Assembly (NCBI RefSeq): GCF_019375555.1
Contig: NZ_JAHXDN010000003.1
Location: forward strand, 496,001 to 560,000
From: Roseobacter insulae
GTDB lineage: Bacteria > Pseudomonadota > Alphaproteobacteria > Rhodobacterales > Rhodobacteraceae
Length of the DNA stretch: 64,000 nucleotides
Reading direction: 5' to 3'
This document shows positions 1 through 10,650 of the stretch, piece after piece. A program made the position numbers and the translations under genes. Below the pieces are notes generated by a model that was not told where the DNA came from, did not search any database, and worked only from the letters and a program-made list of their open reading frames with translations. Position 1 is the first letter of the stretch. Every line of letters starts with the position of its first letter.

Positions 1-2
1 TT

Positions 3-575
3 TTTCAGGACGGTCTGATCGAACTTCAGGACGCGGCGTCGCAGGAAATCGTGGCGCTGTTGCCCGAAGGTGGCAGGTGTCTGGACTATTGTGCGGGCGG
101 CGGCGGCAAGGCGCTTGCGATGGCCGCCGCGGGGCGTCAGGTCGCGGCGCATGATATTGACCCCCGCCGCATGCAGGATTTACCCGCCCGCGCGCGCCGG
201 GCGCAGGCCACCATCGACCAGATCGACACGGCGTCTTTGGAGGCCACCGCGCCCTTCGATGTTGTGCTGTGTGATGCGCCCTGCTCGGGCAGCGGGTCAT
301 GGCGGCGCGCCCCACAGGCGAAATGGCTTTTGACACCTGAGAGGCTGGAGCACCTGATCCGGCTTCAGGACGATATTCTGGATCAGGCGATCGGCTTGGT
401 GACGCCGAAGGGCTGGCTTGTTTACGCCACATGCTCCCTGCTCACATCGGAAAACGAAGACCGCATCGCGGCCTTTCTGGACCGGCATGATGACTGGATT
501 TGCACCTTCCAACGCCGTTTCAACGTGACGGATAACGGGGATGGTTTCTTTACAGCACACTTGACGCGCGCTTAA
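3..575 (+). CDS. RsmB-like RNA (cytosine-5) methyltransferase, 5' truncated by window edge
   Basis: This is the C-terminal SAM-dependent catalytic domain of an RsmB/NOP2-type enzyme, which methylates C5 of a cytosine in rRNA. The frame is open from base 3, so the N-terminal part lies outside the window. Visible motifs are the SAM-binding loop DYCAGGGGKALAMA, motif IV CDAPCSGSGSWRR with its PC cysteine, and motif VI YATCSLL with the catalytic TC cysteine. Both cysteines of the two-cysteine family mechanism are present, so the enzyme looks active. The family assignment is firm. Whether it is the 16S C967 enzyme itself or a paralogue cannot be told without the N-terminal NusB-like region. It is followed after about 70 bases by cckA on the same strand. 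Confidence 0.85.
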   Translation, partial: FQDGLIELQDAASQEIVALLPEGGRCLDYCAGGGGKALAMAAAGRQVAAHDIDPRRMQDLPARARRAQATIDQIDTASLEATAPFDVVLCDAPCSGSGSWRRAPQAKWLLTPERLEHLIRLQDDILDQAIGLVTPKGWLVYATCSLLTSENEDRIAAFLDRHDDWICTFQRRFNVTDNGDGFFTAHLTRA

Positions 576-616
576 TGCTCGGCATACTCAACCTGCACGA
601 GCATTACCTGACGTGG

Positions 617-631
617 TTAAGCCAAGATTAA
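617..631 (+). promoter_or_regulatory. CtrA-type binding motif in front of cckA
   Basis: The sequence reads TTAA, seven bases, TTAA, which is the exact half-site pair and spacing of the CtrA recognition motif. The usual trailing C is absent. It ends 16 bases before the cckA start codon. CckA feeds phosphate to CtrA through ChpT, so a CtrA site here would close a feedback loop. The motif is seen; binding is inference. Confidence 0.5.
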
Positions 632-647
632 TACATCAGGCGCGTTA

Positions 648-2981
648 ATGCGGAAGCGATTCGAAACTTCTGGGAGCCTGATTTTGCCGCGTAACGCATT
701 GTCCCCCTCAAAACTGACCCGCTTTGCCGTGAACTCACAAAGACGCATGGGCACTCTTGTTTTGATGGGCGTTCTGATGGGGGTCCTGGCCCTGGCCTCA
801 CCGGACTTGCTGGCTCGCCGGGCGTTGTTCGCAGCTTCGCTGTCCCTCATCGTGCTCAGCTGCATACTGATGTCGCTGGCGCAGCGCCACAAGAAGAAAA
901 ACGCGGCAACCATTTCGCTCCTGTCCGACTTCATCAGCAAGGACTCCTCGCCCAGTTTTCTCACCGACAAGGAAGGTGAAATCCTGTCATCGAATGTTGC
1001 CGCGCGCAAACGTTTTGCCAAGGACATCGAAGACACGATCAGTGGTACTTTGAAAAATACGCTGGCCAACCCCAGCGGGATCATATTCCGACTGCAAACA
1101 CGTGCAGAGCTGGAAGGTGCAGCGCGCGAAGACATGGTAACGCGGAAGGGCCATATCCGGCTGGTCGTCCACCAGACGGGTGAAGAGAGCTTTTTGTGGC
1201 GGCTCGAAGACGTGCCGGTTGCCGCGCAACAAAACGAAGGCCCAACACTGCCGATGATCCTGATTGGCCGTACGGACGCTGTTTTGTATATGAACGAACC
1301 TGCGCGAAAACTGGCGGGCGGACGCATCAAGACCCTGGACCGGTTGTTTAAGCAGCTACCGATCATTCCCGGGACCGTCTGCGATATCACCGGCGTCGAA
1401 GGACCAACGCGCGCCTTGGTCAGTGAGGTGGATGGCGGGGCGGGCCGACGGGCGCTCTACCTGCTGCCGCCCGGCACAGAGACGATGGCCAAGGACGGCT
1501 GGAACGTGTTTCAGGATCTGCCGGTGCCGCTGCTCAAGGTCTGTCCGGACGGGCGTATCCAGTCCTACAACCGTCTGGCGGCGGGGCTGATCGGCGTTTC
1601 CCTGAAAGACGAAGTGCATCTTTCCGACCTGATGGAAGGGTTGGGGCGCTCCATCACAGATTGGCTGACCGAGACGCTGGCGGGCCGCGCGACACAGCAA
1701 TCGGAGTTTCTGCGGCTCAAGCGCACGGATAAGGAAGTCTTCGTGCAGGTGACCCTCAATCGCGTGACGGAAGAGGGAAAACCGGCGCTGATCGCGGTGC
1801 TGAATGACGCAACCGAGCTCAAGTCTCTCGAAGCGCAGTTTGTGCAGAGCCAGAAGATGCAGGCGATCGGGCAGCTGGCGGGTGGTGTTGCGCATGACTT
1901 CAACAATCTGCTCACCGCGATTTCAGGGCACTGCGACCTGCTGCTGCTGCGCCATGACCAGGGAGATCCGGATTTCAGCGATCTGGTCCAGATCAATCAG
2001 AACGCGAACCGCGCCGCAGCACTTGTCGGCCAGTTGCTGGCCTTCTCGCGCAAACAGACATTGCGACCCGAAACGCTGGACATGCGGGACACGTTGTCCG
2101 ATCTGACCCATCTGCTGAACCGCCTTGTCGGCGAGAAAATCACGCTCACCCTCAGCCATGACCCGGTGCTGGAACCCATTCGGGCGGACAAACGCCAGCT
2201 GGAACAGGTTCTGATGAATCTGGTCGTGAACGCGCGCGATGCGATGCCCCAGGGTGGGCAGATTCGCATCGTGACGGAATGCACCGATCTGGAAAAACCG
2301 CTGGAACGTGACCGCGTCAGCGTGCCACCGGGCCGGTACGTAACCGTCCAGGTTTCCGATGAAGGCGTCGGCATCCCGTCGGACAAGCTGCAAAAGGTGT
2401 TCGAGCCCTTTTTTACAACAAAGAGGACGGGCGAGGGGACCGGTCTGGGCCTGTCCACCGCCTACGGCATCATCAAGCAAACCGGCGGATATATCTTCGT
2501 TGACAGCACGGTGGGGTCGGGCACCTGCTTCACCCTGTATTTCCCCGTTCTGGAGCCCTCGGAGACAGCTGCGCCGGTAGAGCGTCAGGTGACTGCTAAA
2601 CCCACCGGCAAACACGGGGATGGCGTGATCCTGCTTGTCGAAGACGAGGCCCCGGTGCGGGCTTTTGCCAGCCGGGCGCTGCGGTTGCGGGGCTACACCG
2701 TTCTGGAAGCGGATTCCGCCGAAGCCGCCCTCAAAACCCTCGAAGACTCAACGCTCAACGTCGATGTATTCGTGACCGACGTCGTCATGCCCGGCATGGA
2801 CGGACCGAGCTGGGTGCGCGAAGCACTGAAAGAGCGGCCCGGCGTCCGGGTTGTTTTCGTTTCCGGCTATGCCGAAGACAGCTTTGGCGAGACGCAGATC
2901 AAGATACCGAATTCGGTTTTCCTGCCCAAACCGTTCTCCCTGAGCGACCTGACAGACACGGTGCACCAACAGCTTCACTGA
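648..2981 (+). CDS. cckA: CckA hybrid sensor histidine kinase / phosphatase
   Basis: CckA is the inner-membrane hybrid kinase that passes phosphate to ChpT and on to CtrA; in Rhodobacterales this pathway controls motility, gene transfer agents and cell-cycle genes. The 777-residue protein has two N-terminal membrane helices (about residues 36-80), PAS-like sensor regions (about 100-390), a HisKA domain with the H-box GGVAHDFNNLL (His416), an HATPase domain with the N-box NLVVNARDAM, then EGVGIPSD and GTGLGLST, and a C-terminal receiver with phospho-acceptor Asp711 in VTDVVMPGMDG. Length and domain order match CckA, and the position directly before recA is common in this group. A CtrA-type motif lies just upstream of the ATG. 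Confidence 0.93.
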   Translation: MRKRFETSGSLILPRNALSPSKLTRFAVNSQRRMGTLVLMGVLMGVLALASPDLLARRALFAASLSLIVLSCILMSLAQRHKKKNAATISLLSDFISKDSSPSFLTDKEGEILSSNVAARKRFAKDIEDTISGTLKNTLANPSGIIFRLQTRAELEGAAREDMVTRKGHIRLVVHQTGEESFLWRLEDVPVAAQQNEGPTLPMILIGRTDAVLYMNEPARKLAGGRIKTLDRLFKQLPIIPGTVCDITGVEGPTRALVSEVDGGAGRRALYLLPPGTETMAKDGWNVFQDLPVPLLKVCPDGRIQSYNRLAAGLIGVSLKDEVHLSDLMEGLGRSITDWLTETLAGRATQQSEFLRLKRTDKEVFVQVTLNRVTEEGKPALIAVLNDATELKSLEAQFVQSQKMQAIGQLAGGVAHDFNNLLTAISGHCDLLLLRHDQGDPDFSDLVQINQNANRAAALVGQLLAFSRKQTLRPETLDMRDTLSDLTHLLNRLVGEKITLTLSHDPVLEPIRADKRQLEQVLMNLVVNARDAMPQGGQIRIVTECTDLEKPLERDRVSVPPGRYVTVQVSDEGVGIPSDKLQKVFEPFFTTKRTGEGTGLGLSTAYGIIKQTGGYIFVDSTVGSGTCFTLYFPVLEPSETAAPVERQVTAKPTGKHGDGVILLVEDEAPVRAFASRALRLRGYTVLEADSAEAALKTLEDSTLNVDVFVTDVVMPGMDGPSWVREALKERPGVRVVFVSGYAEDSFGETQIKIPNSVFLPKPFSLSDLTDTVHQQLH

Positions 2982-2989
2982 TCCTTGGT

Positions 2990-3012
2990 GGCGCATAAAA
3001 CGCGCCCGTTTT
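2990..3012 (+). terminator. Weak intrinsic terminator after cckA
   Basis: A five-base stem (GGCGC at 2990-2994, GCGCC at 3002-3006) with a seven-base loop is followed by CGTTTT. The stem is short, so efficiency is doubtful, but it lies nine bases after the cckA stop. Confidence 0.35.
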
Positions 3013-3232
3013 CAATGCTTTGCACGGCCGGAAACCGGTCCGTCCCGATGGCGCTCGGATACGGGTCACCGGGACATAACCTTCCGAGCAGTTTCCCTTA
3101 GGCGGATCAGAAAAAAACGCAGCGGGACCGTCAGGATAGCTGATATCCGCCCCGGTCACGAAAACAACTCAGCCGATTTAAACCACTCCTTAACCAGATT
3201 CGTAAAATGATGAATTAGCGAAATTTTGATTG

Positions 3233-3277
3233 AAATGTTCTCCTTTTGATCTCATAAGGAACGTAATGAGAACATTT
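3233..3277 (+). promoter_or_regulatory. LexA (SOS) operator region of recA with extended palindrome
   Basis: GAAC, seven bases, GAAC at 3259-3273 is a perfect match to the alphaproteobacterial SOS box. A second near-match, GTTC, seven bases, GATC, lies at 3237-3251. The two sit inside a perfect ten-base inverted repeat, AAATGTTCTC at 3233-3242 and GAGAACATTT at 3268-3277. LexA repression of recA is established for this class; the double-site reading is inference. Confidence 0.85.
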
Positions 3278-3341
3278 TAGGTCCGAAACACCGGCACTCA
3301 TTGCCGAGTTTCGCGAAGTATGACACTAAGGGGAAACATAA

Positions 3342-4421
3342 ATGGCAACGGCAGATTTATTGAGCATGGATAGCAAGAAGACAGCAGACAAACAGAAAGC
3401 GTTGGATTCCGCGCTGGCGCAGATTGAACGTCAGTTCGGCAAGGGTTCGATCATGAAGCTGGGTCAGGAAGGGGCTGTGCAGGACATCAAAGCCAGTTCG
3501 ACGGGCTCTCTAGGTCTGGACATTGCCCTGGGCATCGGCGGTCTGCCGATGGGGCGGATTGTCGAGATTTACGGCCCGGAAAGCTCCGGTAAAACCACGC
3601 TGACGCTGCACTGTGTTGCCGAACAGCAAAAGGCGGGCGGCGTCTGTGCCTTCGTGGATGCAGAACACGCGCTGGACCCGACCTATGCCAAGAAGCTCGG
3701 CGTCGATCTCGACGAATTGCTGATCAGCCAGCCTGACACGGGTGAGCAGGCGCTGGAGATCACCGATACGCTGGTGCGCTCCGGGGCCGTGAATATGGTG
3801 ATCGTGGATTCCGTGGCCGCCCTGACCCCCAAATCCGAACTCGAAGGGGATATGGGCGACAGTTCGGTCGGCGTGCAGGCCCGCCTGATGAGCCAGGCGA
3901 TGCGCAAGCTGACCGGGTCGATCAGCCGCAGCAATTGCATGGTGATCTTCATCAACCAGATCCGTATGAAAATCGGCGTGATGTTCGGCTCTCCGGAAAC
4001 GACCACCGGGGGCAACGCGCTGAAATTCTACTCCTCCGTTCGCCTCGACATCCGCCGCATCGGCGCGCTGAAGGACCGTGACGAGGTCGTGGGCAACCAC
4101 ACGCGTGTGAAAGTCGTCAAGAACAAGGTGGCCGCGCCCTTCAAGCAGGTTGAGTTCGATATCATGTATGGTGAGGGCATCTCAAAAATGGGTGAGCTCC
4201 TCGACCTCGGCGTTGCGGCCGGTGTTGTCGACAAATCCGGATCCTGGTTCAGCTATGGCGATGAACGGATCGGGCAGGGGCGTGAAAACGCCAAGGGTTT
4301 CCTGCGTGAGAATGTCCAGATGGCTCTGGAGATCGAAGATAAAATCCGCGCCGCACATGGGCTGGACTTCGATATGCCAGAACATGAGCGCAAGGAAGAC
4401 GACGACATCCTCGAAGCGTAA
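3342..4421 (+). CDS. recA: RecA recombinase
   Basis: RecA polymerises on single-stranded DNA, drives strand exchange in homologous recombination and triggers LexA self-cleavage. The 359-residue protein has Walker A GPESSGKT at residues 78-85, the Walker B region [10 protein letters not shown] and loop L2 around [16 protein letters not shown], and ends in the usual acidic tail ([12 protein letters not shown]). The start is the ATG preceded by AAGGGGAAA. Transcription is probably SOS-controlled through the LexA box about 70 bases upstream. A stem-loop follows the gene. Confidence 0.98.
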   Translation: MATADLLSMDSKKTADKQKALDSALAQIERQFGKGSIMKLGQEGAVQDIKASSTGSLGLDIALGIGGLPMGRIVEIYGPESSGKTTLTLHCVAEQQKAGGVCAFVDAEHALDPTYAKKLGVDLDELLISQPDTGEQALEITDTLVRSGAVNMVIVDSVAALTPKSELEGDMGDSSVGVQARLMSQAMRKLTGSISRSNCMVIFINQIRMKIGVMFGSPETTTGGNALKFYSSVRLDIRRIGALKDRDEVVGNHTRVKVVKNKVAAPFKQVEFDIMYGEGISKMGELLDLGVAAGVVDKSGSWFSYGDERIGQGRENAKGFLRENVQMALEIEDKIRAAHGLDFDMPEHERKEDDDILEA

Positions 4422-4445
4422 GCGCTTCATCCTGGACGATTTTGA

Positions 4446-4481
4446 AGGGCGTGCCGCAACGGTGCGCCCTCATTGCATTTT
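4446..4481 (+). terminator. Intrinsic terminator after recA
   Basis: AGGGCG at 4446-4451 pairs with CGCCCT at 4465-4470, with an inner CCG/CGG pair in the loop. The stem is followed by a T-rich stretch ending in TTTT. It lies 25 bases beyond the recA stop and separates it from alaS. Confidence 0.55.
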
Positions 4482-4564
4482 AAACCCCTTTGAGACGTGG
4501 ACAGCCGGAAGCTTGGGGGCTATTTGGTCTCAACCATGAACTTCACGCTCAAAGGCCCGGCCCC

Positions 4565-7255
4565 ATGCAAACGCTGAACGATATCCGCTCCACGTTCCTG
4601 TCCTATTTTGACAAGCAGGGCCATGCGGTTGTGCCGTCGAGCCCACTGGTACCGCGCAACGATCCGACCCTGATGTTCGTGAACTCGGGCATGGTGCAGT
4701 TCAAGAACCTGTTCACGGGAGTGGAAACACGCGACTACAAGCGCGCGACAACCGCTCAGAAATGCGTACGCGCCGGCGGCAAACACAACGATCTGGACAA
4801 CGTGGGCTATACCGCGCGGCATCATACGTTCTTTGAAATGCTGGGGAATTTCAGCTTTGGGGATTACTTCAAGGAAGACGCCATCCCCTTTGCCTGGAAC
4901 CTGATCACCGGTGAATTCGGCATCCCCAGGGACAGGCTGTATGTCACGGTTTATCACACCGATGACGAAGCCTTTGATATCTGGAAGAAAGTCGGCGTGC
5001 CGGAAGAGCGGATCATCCGCATCGCCACTTCAGACAATTTCTGGCAGATGGGCCCAACCGGTCCGTGCGGGCCCTGCACCGAGATCTTCTACGACCACGG
5101 CGATCATATCTGGGGAGGGCCCCCCGGCAGCCCGGAAGAAGACGGGGACCGGTTCATCGAGATCTGGAACATCGTTTTCATGCAGAACGAACAGTTCGAA
5201 GATGGCTCGATGATCGATCTGGACATGCAGTCGATTGATACCGGCATGGGCCTGGAACGTATTGGCGCGCTGCTGCAGGGCAGTCATGACAACTACGACA
5301 CCGATTTGTTCAAGTCGCTGATCGAGGCCTCCGCCCATGCGACCGGCGTCGATCCTTACGGTGCTCAGAACGTGCACCACCGCGTGATCGCCGACCATCT
5401 GCGCTCCACATCCTTCCTGATGGCAGACGGGGTTATGCCCTCGAACGATGGGCGCGGTTATGTTTTGCGGCGCATCATGCGCCGCGCGATGCGTCATGCG
5501 CATCTGCTGGGCGCCAAGGACCCGGTGATGCACCGGCTGGTACCGGCCCTTGTGCAACAGATGGGCGGTGCCTATCCGGAGCTGGGTCAAGCCCAGTCCA
5601 TGATCGAGCAGACCCTGCTTCAGGAGGAAACGCGGTTCCGCCAGACGCTGGATCGTGGTCTCAAACTGCTCGACGACGAACTGGCCAGCCTGCCGGAAGG
5701 CGCAGACCTGCCAGGCAATGCGGCGTTCAAGCTTTACGACACCTACGGATTTCCCCTCGATCTTACGCAGGATGCGCTGCGCGAAAAGGGCCGGGGCGTG
5801 GACACCGATGGCTTTGATGCCGCCATGGCAGAACAGAAGGCCAAGGCCCGCGCCGCGTGGTCCGGATCCGGCGAAGCGGCGGACGCCACGATCTGGTTCG
5901 ACGTGGCCGATCAGCACGGGGCGACGGATTTTCTGGGCTACGATGCCGAAACGGCCGAAGGCGTGGTGCTGGCGATCATCGCGGATGGCGGGGAAATCCC
6001 TGCTCTGGATACAGAGGGCGGCGCGGCCTGGGTGGTTTTCAACCAGACCCCGTTTTATGCCGAATCCGGCGGGCAGGTTGGCGACCAGGGGTACATTCGC
6101 ATTCGTGAAGGGACACATCAGGCAGAGCACATGCGTTTTTCCGGCCATGTGAGTGACGTCCAGAAGCGCGGCGGCGGCCTTTTTGCCCACTACCTGACGG
6201 TTGAGACCGGCCGTCTGAACGTGGGGGATGCCGTGCAGCTTGAGGTCGATCACGCGCGGCGCACGGCAATTCGCGCCAATCACTCGGCCACGCATTTGCT
6301 GCACGAGGCGCTCCGCGAGGCCCTGGGCGATCATGTTGCGCAGCGCGGGTCACTGAATGCCAGCGACCGCCTCCGGTTTGATTTCAGCCATACCGACGCG
6401 CTCACCCCGGAGCAGCTGATCAAAATCGAGGCGGATGTGAACGACTACATCCGTCAGAATGCACCGGTTGAGACCCGGATCATGACGCCCGATGACGCGC
6501 GCGCGATGGGCGCACAGGCGCTTTTTGGTGAGAAGTACGGCGATGAAGTGCGTGTTGTCTCCATGGGCCGCAAACGCGGTTCCGGCAAGGGGCCGGAGGG
6601 CGATACCTATTCGCTGGAGCTATGTGGCGGTACGCATGTGCGCCAGACCGGCGATATCGGCGCATTCGTGACCTTGGGCGACAGCGCAAGCAGTGCCGGC
6701 GTGCGCCGGATCGAAGCGCTGACAGGGGCTGCCGCCGTGTCTTATCTGCGTGCTCAGGAGCAGCGGCTGGCCGAAGTTGCGCAGGATCTGAAAGCACAGC
6801 CTGCGGATGTGCCCGAAAGGGTGCGGAGCCTGATCGAGGAACGCCGCAGCCTGAGCAACGAAGTGGCGCAGTTGCGCCGCGAACTGGCGATGTCCGGCGG
6901 CAGCGGAACGGCTGCTCCCGAGAGCCGGGACGTGGGAGGTGTCGCCTTCACGGCGCAGGTTCTTTCCGGTGTCACGGGGCGGGATCTGCCCGCGCTTGTC
7001 GATCAGTTCAAAGAGAAAATGGGCAGCGGCGCTGTATTGCTGATCGCGGATGCGAATGGCAAGGCAGCGGTGGCCGCCGGGGTCACGAAAGACCTTGTCG
7101 AGAAAATCTCGGCCGTCGATATCGTCAAGGCTGCGGTCGCCGAGCTTGGCGGCAAGGGCGGGGGCGGACGTCCCGATATGGCGCAGGGCGGTGCCAGGGA
7201 CGCGCAGAACGCGGCGGCTGCGATTGCCGCCGCCGAAGGCATATTGAGAGGATAG
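4565..7255 (+). CDS. alaS: Alanyl-tRNA synthetase
   Basis: The enzyme charges tRNA-Ala with alanine and edits mischarged serine and glycine. The predicted 896-residue product has the N-terminal class II aminoacylation core (motif 1 region near [18 protein letters not shown], motif 2 near [17 protein letters not shown]), the editing domain with zinc ligands in HSATHLLH and CGGTHV, and the C-terminal C-Ala region ending in a [15 protein letters not shown] segment. The frame is open further upstream, but the ATG at 4565 gives the family-standard beginning [12 protein letters not shown], so it was chosen. It follows recA in the usual order for the group. A small DUF1330 gene begins five bases after its stop and is probably co-transcribed. 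Confidence 0.97.
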   Translation: MQTLNDIRSTFLSYFDKQGHAVVPSSPLVPRNDPTLMFVNSGMVQFKNLFTGVETRDYKRATTAQKCVRAGGKHNDLDNVGYTARHHTFFEMLGNFSFGDYFKEDAIPFAWNLITGEFGIPRDRLYVTVYHTDDEAFDIWKKVGVPEERIIRIATSDNFWQMGPTGPCGPCTEIFYDHGDHIWGGPPGSPEEDGDRFIEIWNIVFMQNEQFEDGSMIDLDMQSIDTGMGLERIGALLQGSHDNYDTDLFKSLIEASAHATGVDPYGAQNVHHRVIADHLRSTSFLMADGVMPSNDGRGYVLRRIMRRAMRHAHLLGAKDPVMHRLVPALVQQMGGAYPELGQAQSMIEQTLLQEETRFRQTLDRGLKLLDDELASLPEGADLPGNAAFKLYDTYGFPLDLTQDALREKGRGVDTDGFDAAMAEQKAKARAAWSGSGEAADATIWFDVADQHGATDFLGYDAETAEGVVLAIIADGGEIPALDTEGGAAWVVFNQTPFYAESGGQVGDQGYIRIREGTHQAEHMRFSGHVSDVQKRGGGLFAHYLTVETGRLNVGDAVQLEVDHARRTAIRANHSATHLLHEALREALGDHVAQRGSLNASDRLRFDFSHTDALTPEQLIKIEADVNDYIRQNAPVETRIMTPDDARAMGAQALFGEKYGDEVRVVSMGRKRGSGKGPEGDTYSLELCGGTHVRQTGDIGAFVTLGDSASSAGVRRIEALTGAAAVSYLRAQEQRLAEVAQDLKAQPADVPERVRSLIEERRSLSNEVAQLRRELAMSGGSGTAAPESRDVGGVAFTAQVLSGVTGRDLPALVDQFKEKMGSGAVLLIADANGKAAVAAGVTKDLVEKISAVDIVKAAVAELGGKGGGGRPDMAQGGARDAQNAAAAIAAAEGILRG

Positions 7256-7260
7256 GACCC

Positions 7261-7548
7261 ATGGGAGCACTTTGGATCGCACATGTCACCGTCACCGATG
7301 AGGAGGCTTATGGCAAATACGCGGCGCTGGCGACCGAGGCGATTGCCGATCACGGCGGTGTTTTCATTGCCCGTGGTGGCCGCTTCGTCCAACTGGAGGG
7401 GCAGGCGCGTCCCCGCAACGTGGTGGCGCGGTTTCCCGATGTCGAAACAGCTGAAAAATGCTATCGTTCAGAGACCTACCAGCGGGCATTGAACCACGCG
7501 CGCGACGCCAGTGAACGCGAGTTGATGATCATCGAGACCACCGAATAG
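7261..7548 (+). CDS. DUF1330 family protein
   Basis: This 95-residue protein belongs to the DUF1330 group of small dimeric ferredoxin-like alpha/beta-barrel proteins, whose biochemical role is not established. Typical features are the start MGALWIAHVTVTDEE, the central FIARGGRFVQLEG and the end YQRALNHARDASERELMIIE. The ATG lies five bases after the alaS stop and overlaps the end of a long read-through frame that starts inside alaS; that upstream part is not real coding sequence. Co-transcription with alaS is likely, but no functional link is known to me. Confidence 0.85.
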   Translation: MGALWIAHVTVTDEEAYGKYAALATEAIADHGGVFIARGGRFVQLEGQARPRNVVARFPDVETAEKCYRSETYQRALNHARDASERELMIIETTE

Positions 7549-7599
7549 CCAAGCGCCGCACTGTCAGGGCGGCCCTTTCACACAGCTCTTTAAAATCCG

Positions 7600-9417
<1,818 letters not shown>

Positions 9418-9521
9418 GACGAGAGCCTTTAATGGGAGATACCGCGCGATGGCGCATTTGTTGGGGGCGCATACCGTGCCTCCTGACGGAAAGCTAGGGG
9501 AAATCTGAAAAGACGCGGCGG

Positions 9522-9857
9522 TCAGTGTGTGGCGCTGCTGGAAAACAGGTGAATGATCACGATGCCGAGGATGATCAGCGCGAGCCCAAGCAGGGCCGGT
9601 GTATCCAGCCGCTGACCAAAAACGACAAAGCCGATGACGGCGATCAGAACGATGCCAAGGCCCGACCAGATGGCATAGACAATACCCACCGGCATTAAGC
9701 GAAGCGCCAGCGCGAGAAGGTAAAAGGAGATGCCGTAGGCCACCACGACCAGCACCGATGGCCAGAAACGGCTGAATTGCGCGCTTGCCTGCAAGGCAGT
9801 TGTCCCGATGGTTTCGGTGATGATCGCAAATACAAGGTAGATGTAGTGCATGGGCAT
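9522..9857 (-). CDS. Small multidrug resistance (SMR) family transporter
   Basis: SMR proteins are four-helix inner-membrane antiporters that export cationic compounds or guanidinium in exchange for protons. This 111-residue protein has four predicted helices. The essential membrane glutamate (Glu15) sits in the first helix in AIITETIGTTALQ, the same setting as Glu14 of EmrE, and WSGLGIVLIA follows in helix 3. The start at 9857 has GAGGA about eight bases upstream. The gene lies 15 bases after an Lrp/AsnC regulator on the same strand, so the regulator probably controls this pump. Confidence 0.9.
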   Translation of the reverse strand: MPMHYIYLVFAIITETIGTTALQASAQFSRFWPSVLVVVAYGISFYLLALALRLMPVGIVYAIWSGLGIVLIAVIGFVVFGQRLDTPALLGLALIILGIVIIHLFSSSATH

Positions 9858-9872
9858 GTCGCGATCCTCTGT

Positions 9873-10331
9873 TCAGAGCGGCAATTCGTGGGTGTCTTTG
9901 ATCTGTTCCATCACGAAACTCGCCGACACATCCGAGAGCGGGACACGGCGGATCAGCGCCTGATACAGGCGGTCGTAATCGGCCATATCGGCAACCCGGG
10001 CGCGGATCAGGTAGTCAAGATCGCCTGTCATGCGGTAGACCCCCAGAACCTCGGGCATGGCGCGGGTGGCCTTCTTGAACATCTCCAGCCAGTCCGGGGC
10101 ATGCGCGCTGGTGCGGATCATCATAAAGACCATAAGGCCCAGGCCAAGGCTATCGGGATCCAGTAGGGTCACACGGGAGGATATCACGCCCGCGCTCTCA
10201 AGCGCTTTGATCCGGCGCCAGCATGCATTCCGGCTCAGGTGCACAGCTTCGCCCAGGGCGTCGAGCGAAATCGAAGCGTCGTGTTGCAAATGGGAGAGGA
10301 TTCGGCGATCTGTTTCATCAATCGTATGCAT
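9873..10331 (-). CDS. Lrp/AsnC family transcriptional regulator
   Basis: The 152-residue protein has the family layout: an N-terminal AsnC-type helix-turn-helix (about residues 4-63, starting IDETDRRILSHLQ, with the recognition helix in LSRNACWRRIKALE), then a RAM ligand-binding domain with the sequence MPEVLGVYRMTGDLDYLIR. Such regulators sense amino acids or related small molecules. Its operon partner is an SMR exporter. A candidate operator palindrome lies 31 bases upstream of the start, between it and the divergent DUF6356 gene, so autoregulation is plausible. Confidence 0.93.
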   Translation of the reverse strand: MHTIDETDRRILSHLQHDASISLDALGEAVHLSRNACWRRIKALESAGVISSRVTLLDPDSLGLGLMVFMMIRTSAHAPDWLEMFKKATRAMPEVLGVYRMTGDLDYLIRARVADMADYDRLYQALIRRVPLSDVSASFVMEQIKDTHELPL

Positions 10332-10362
10332 ATTTTGATGTTATGGTGGAAGATATCTCATC

Positions 10363-10377
10363 GTCAATCGATTTGAC
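10363..10377. promoter_or_regulatory. Candidate operator palindrome in the lrp-like/DUF6356 divergent region
   Basis: GTCAA and TTGAC flank the self-complementary centre TCGAT, giving a 15-base near-palindrome between two divergent genes. Lrp/AsnC proteins commonly bind such 15-base sites. The TTGAC arm could also be the -35 element of a rightward promoter. Confidence 0.35.
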
Positions 10378-10443
10378 GTAGCACTTTGGGACAACCTCCC
10401 TCGACGGTTCGGGTAGAAAGATTGAAACCAGAAGGAGGCTCTC

Positions 10444-10650
10444 ATGTTCCAGCGTATTTTCCTCGCCCATCCGGCAACCGTCGATGAGACATTCATCCAG
10501 CATATGTTCTTTGCATTGGGCTTTGCGCTGTCGTTGATCGCCGCGGCGGGTGCGGCGCTTGTGCATGCCTTCGTGCCCTGCCTGTTTGAAAAGACCGCGA
10601 GCCGGATCATCACCCGGCTTTACACGCGCATCCACAACCGGGGCCACTGA
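10444..10650 (+). CDS. DUF6356 family small membrane protein
   Basis: This 68-residue protein begins MFQRIFLAHPATVDETFIQH and contains one or two hydrophobic segments (about residues 21-48) ending in a basic tail. I recognise it as the DUF6356 family of short alphaproteobacterial membrane proteins of unknown function. A strong ribosome binding site, AAGGAGG, lies just before the ATG. Its TGA stop overlaps the region where the following glutamine amidotransferase must begin, so the two are probably translationally coupled. Confidence 0.8.
   Translation: MFQRIFLAHPATVDETFIQHMFFALGFALSLIAAAGAALVHAFVPCLFEKTASRIITRLYTRIHNRGH

Larger units (their letters stand above)
2982..3341. other. Intergenic region between cckA and recA
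   Basis: This 360-base gap has three parts. A weak terminator for cckA comes first. Then a GC-rich stretch carries two interleaved inverted repeats: GTCCCG at 3042-3047 with CGGGAC at 3070-3075, and GCTCGGA at 3053-3059 with TCCGAGC at 3083-3089. Their order would allow a pseudoknot-like fold. Last is the AT-rich recA promoter region with its LexA box. A minus-strand open frame covering 2899-3159 has no recognisable protein and is not called. Confidence 0.6.

Noticed and set aside
2899-3159. A leftward 86-codon frame over the cckA end and downstream gap
   Set aside because: It overlaps cckA, has no ribosome binding site and no recognisable product.
3178-3193. TTAA-N8-TTAA in the recA promoter region as a CtrA site
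   Set aside because: Spacing is eight, not seven, bases; one shifted reading fits only with a mismatch.
5030-6334. A 434-codon leftward frame opposite alaS
   Set aside because: It has the same antisense-shadow composition, and alaS is unquestionable on the other strand.
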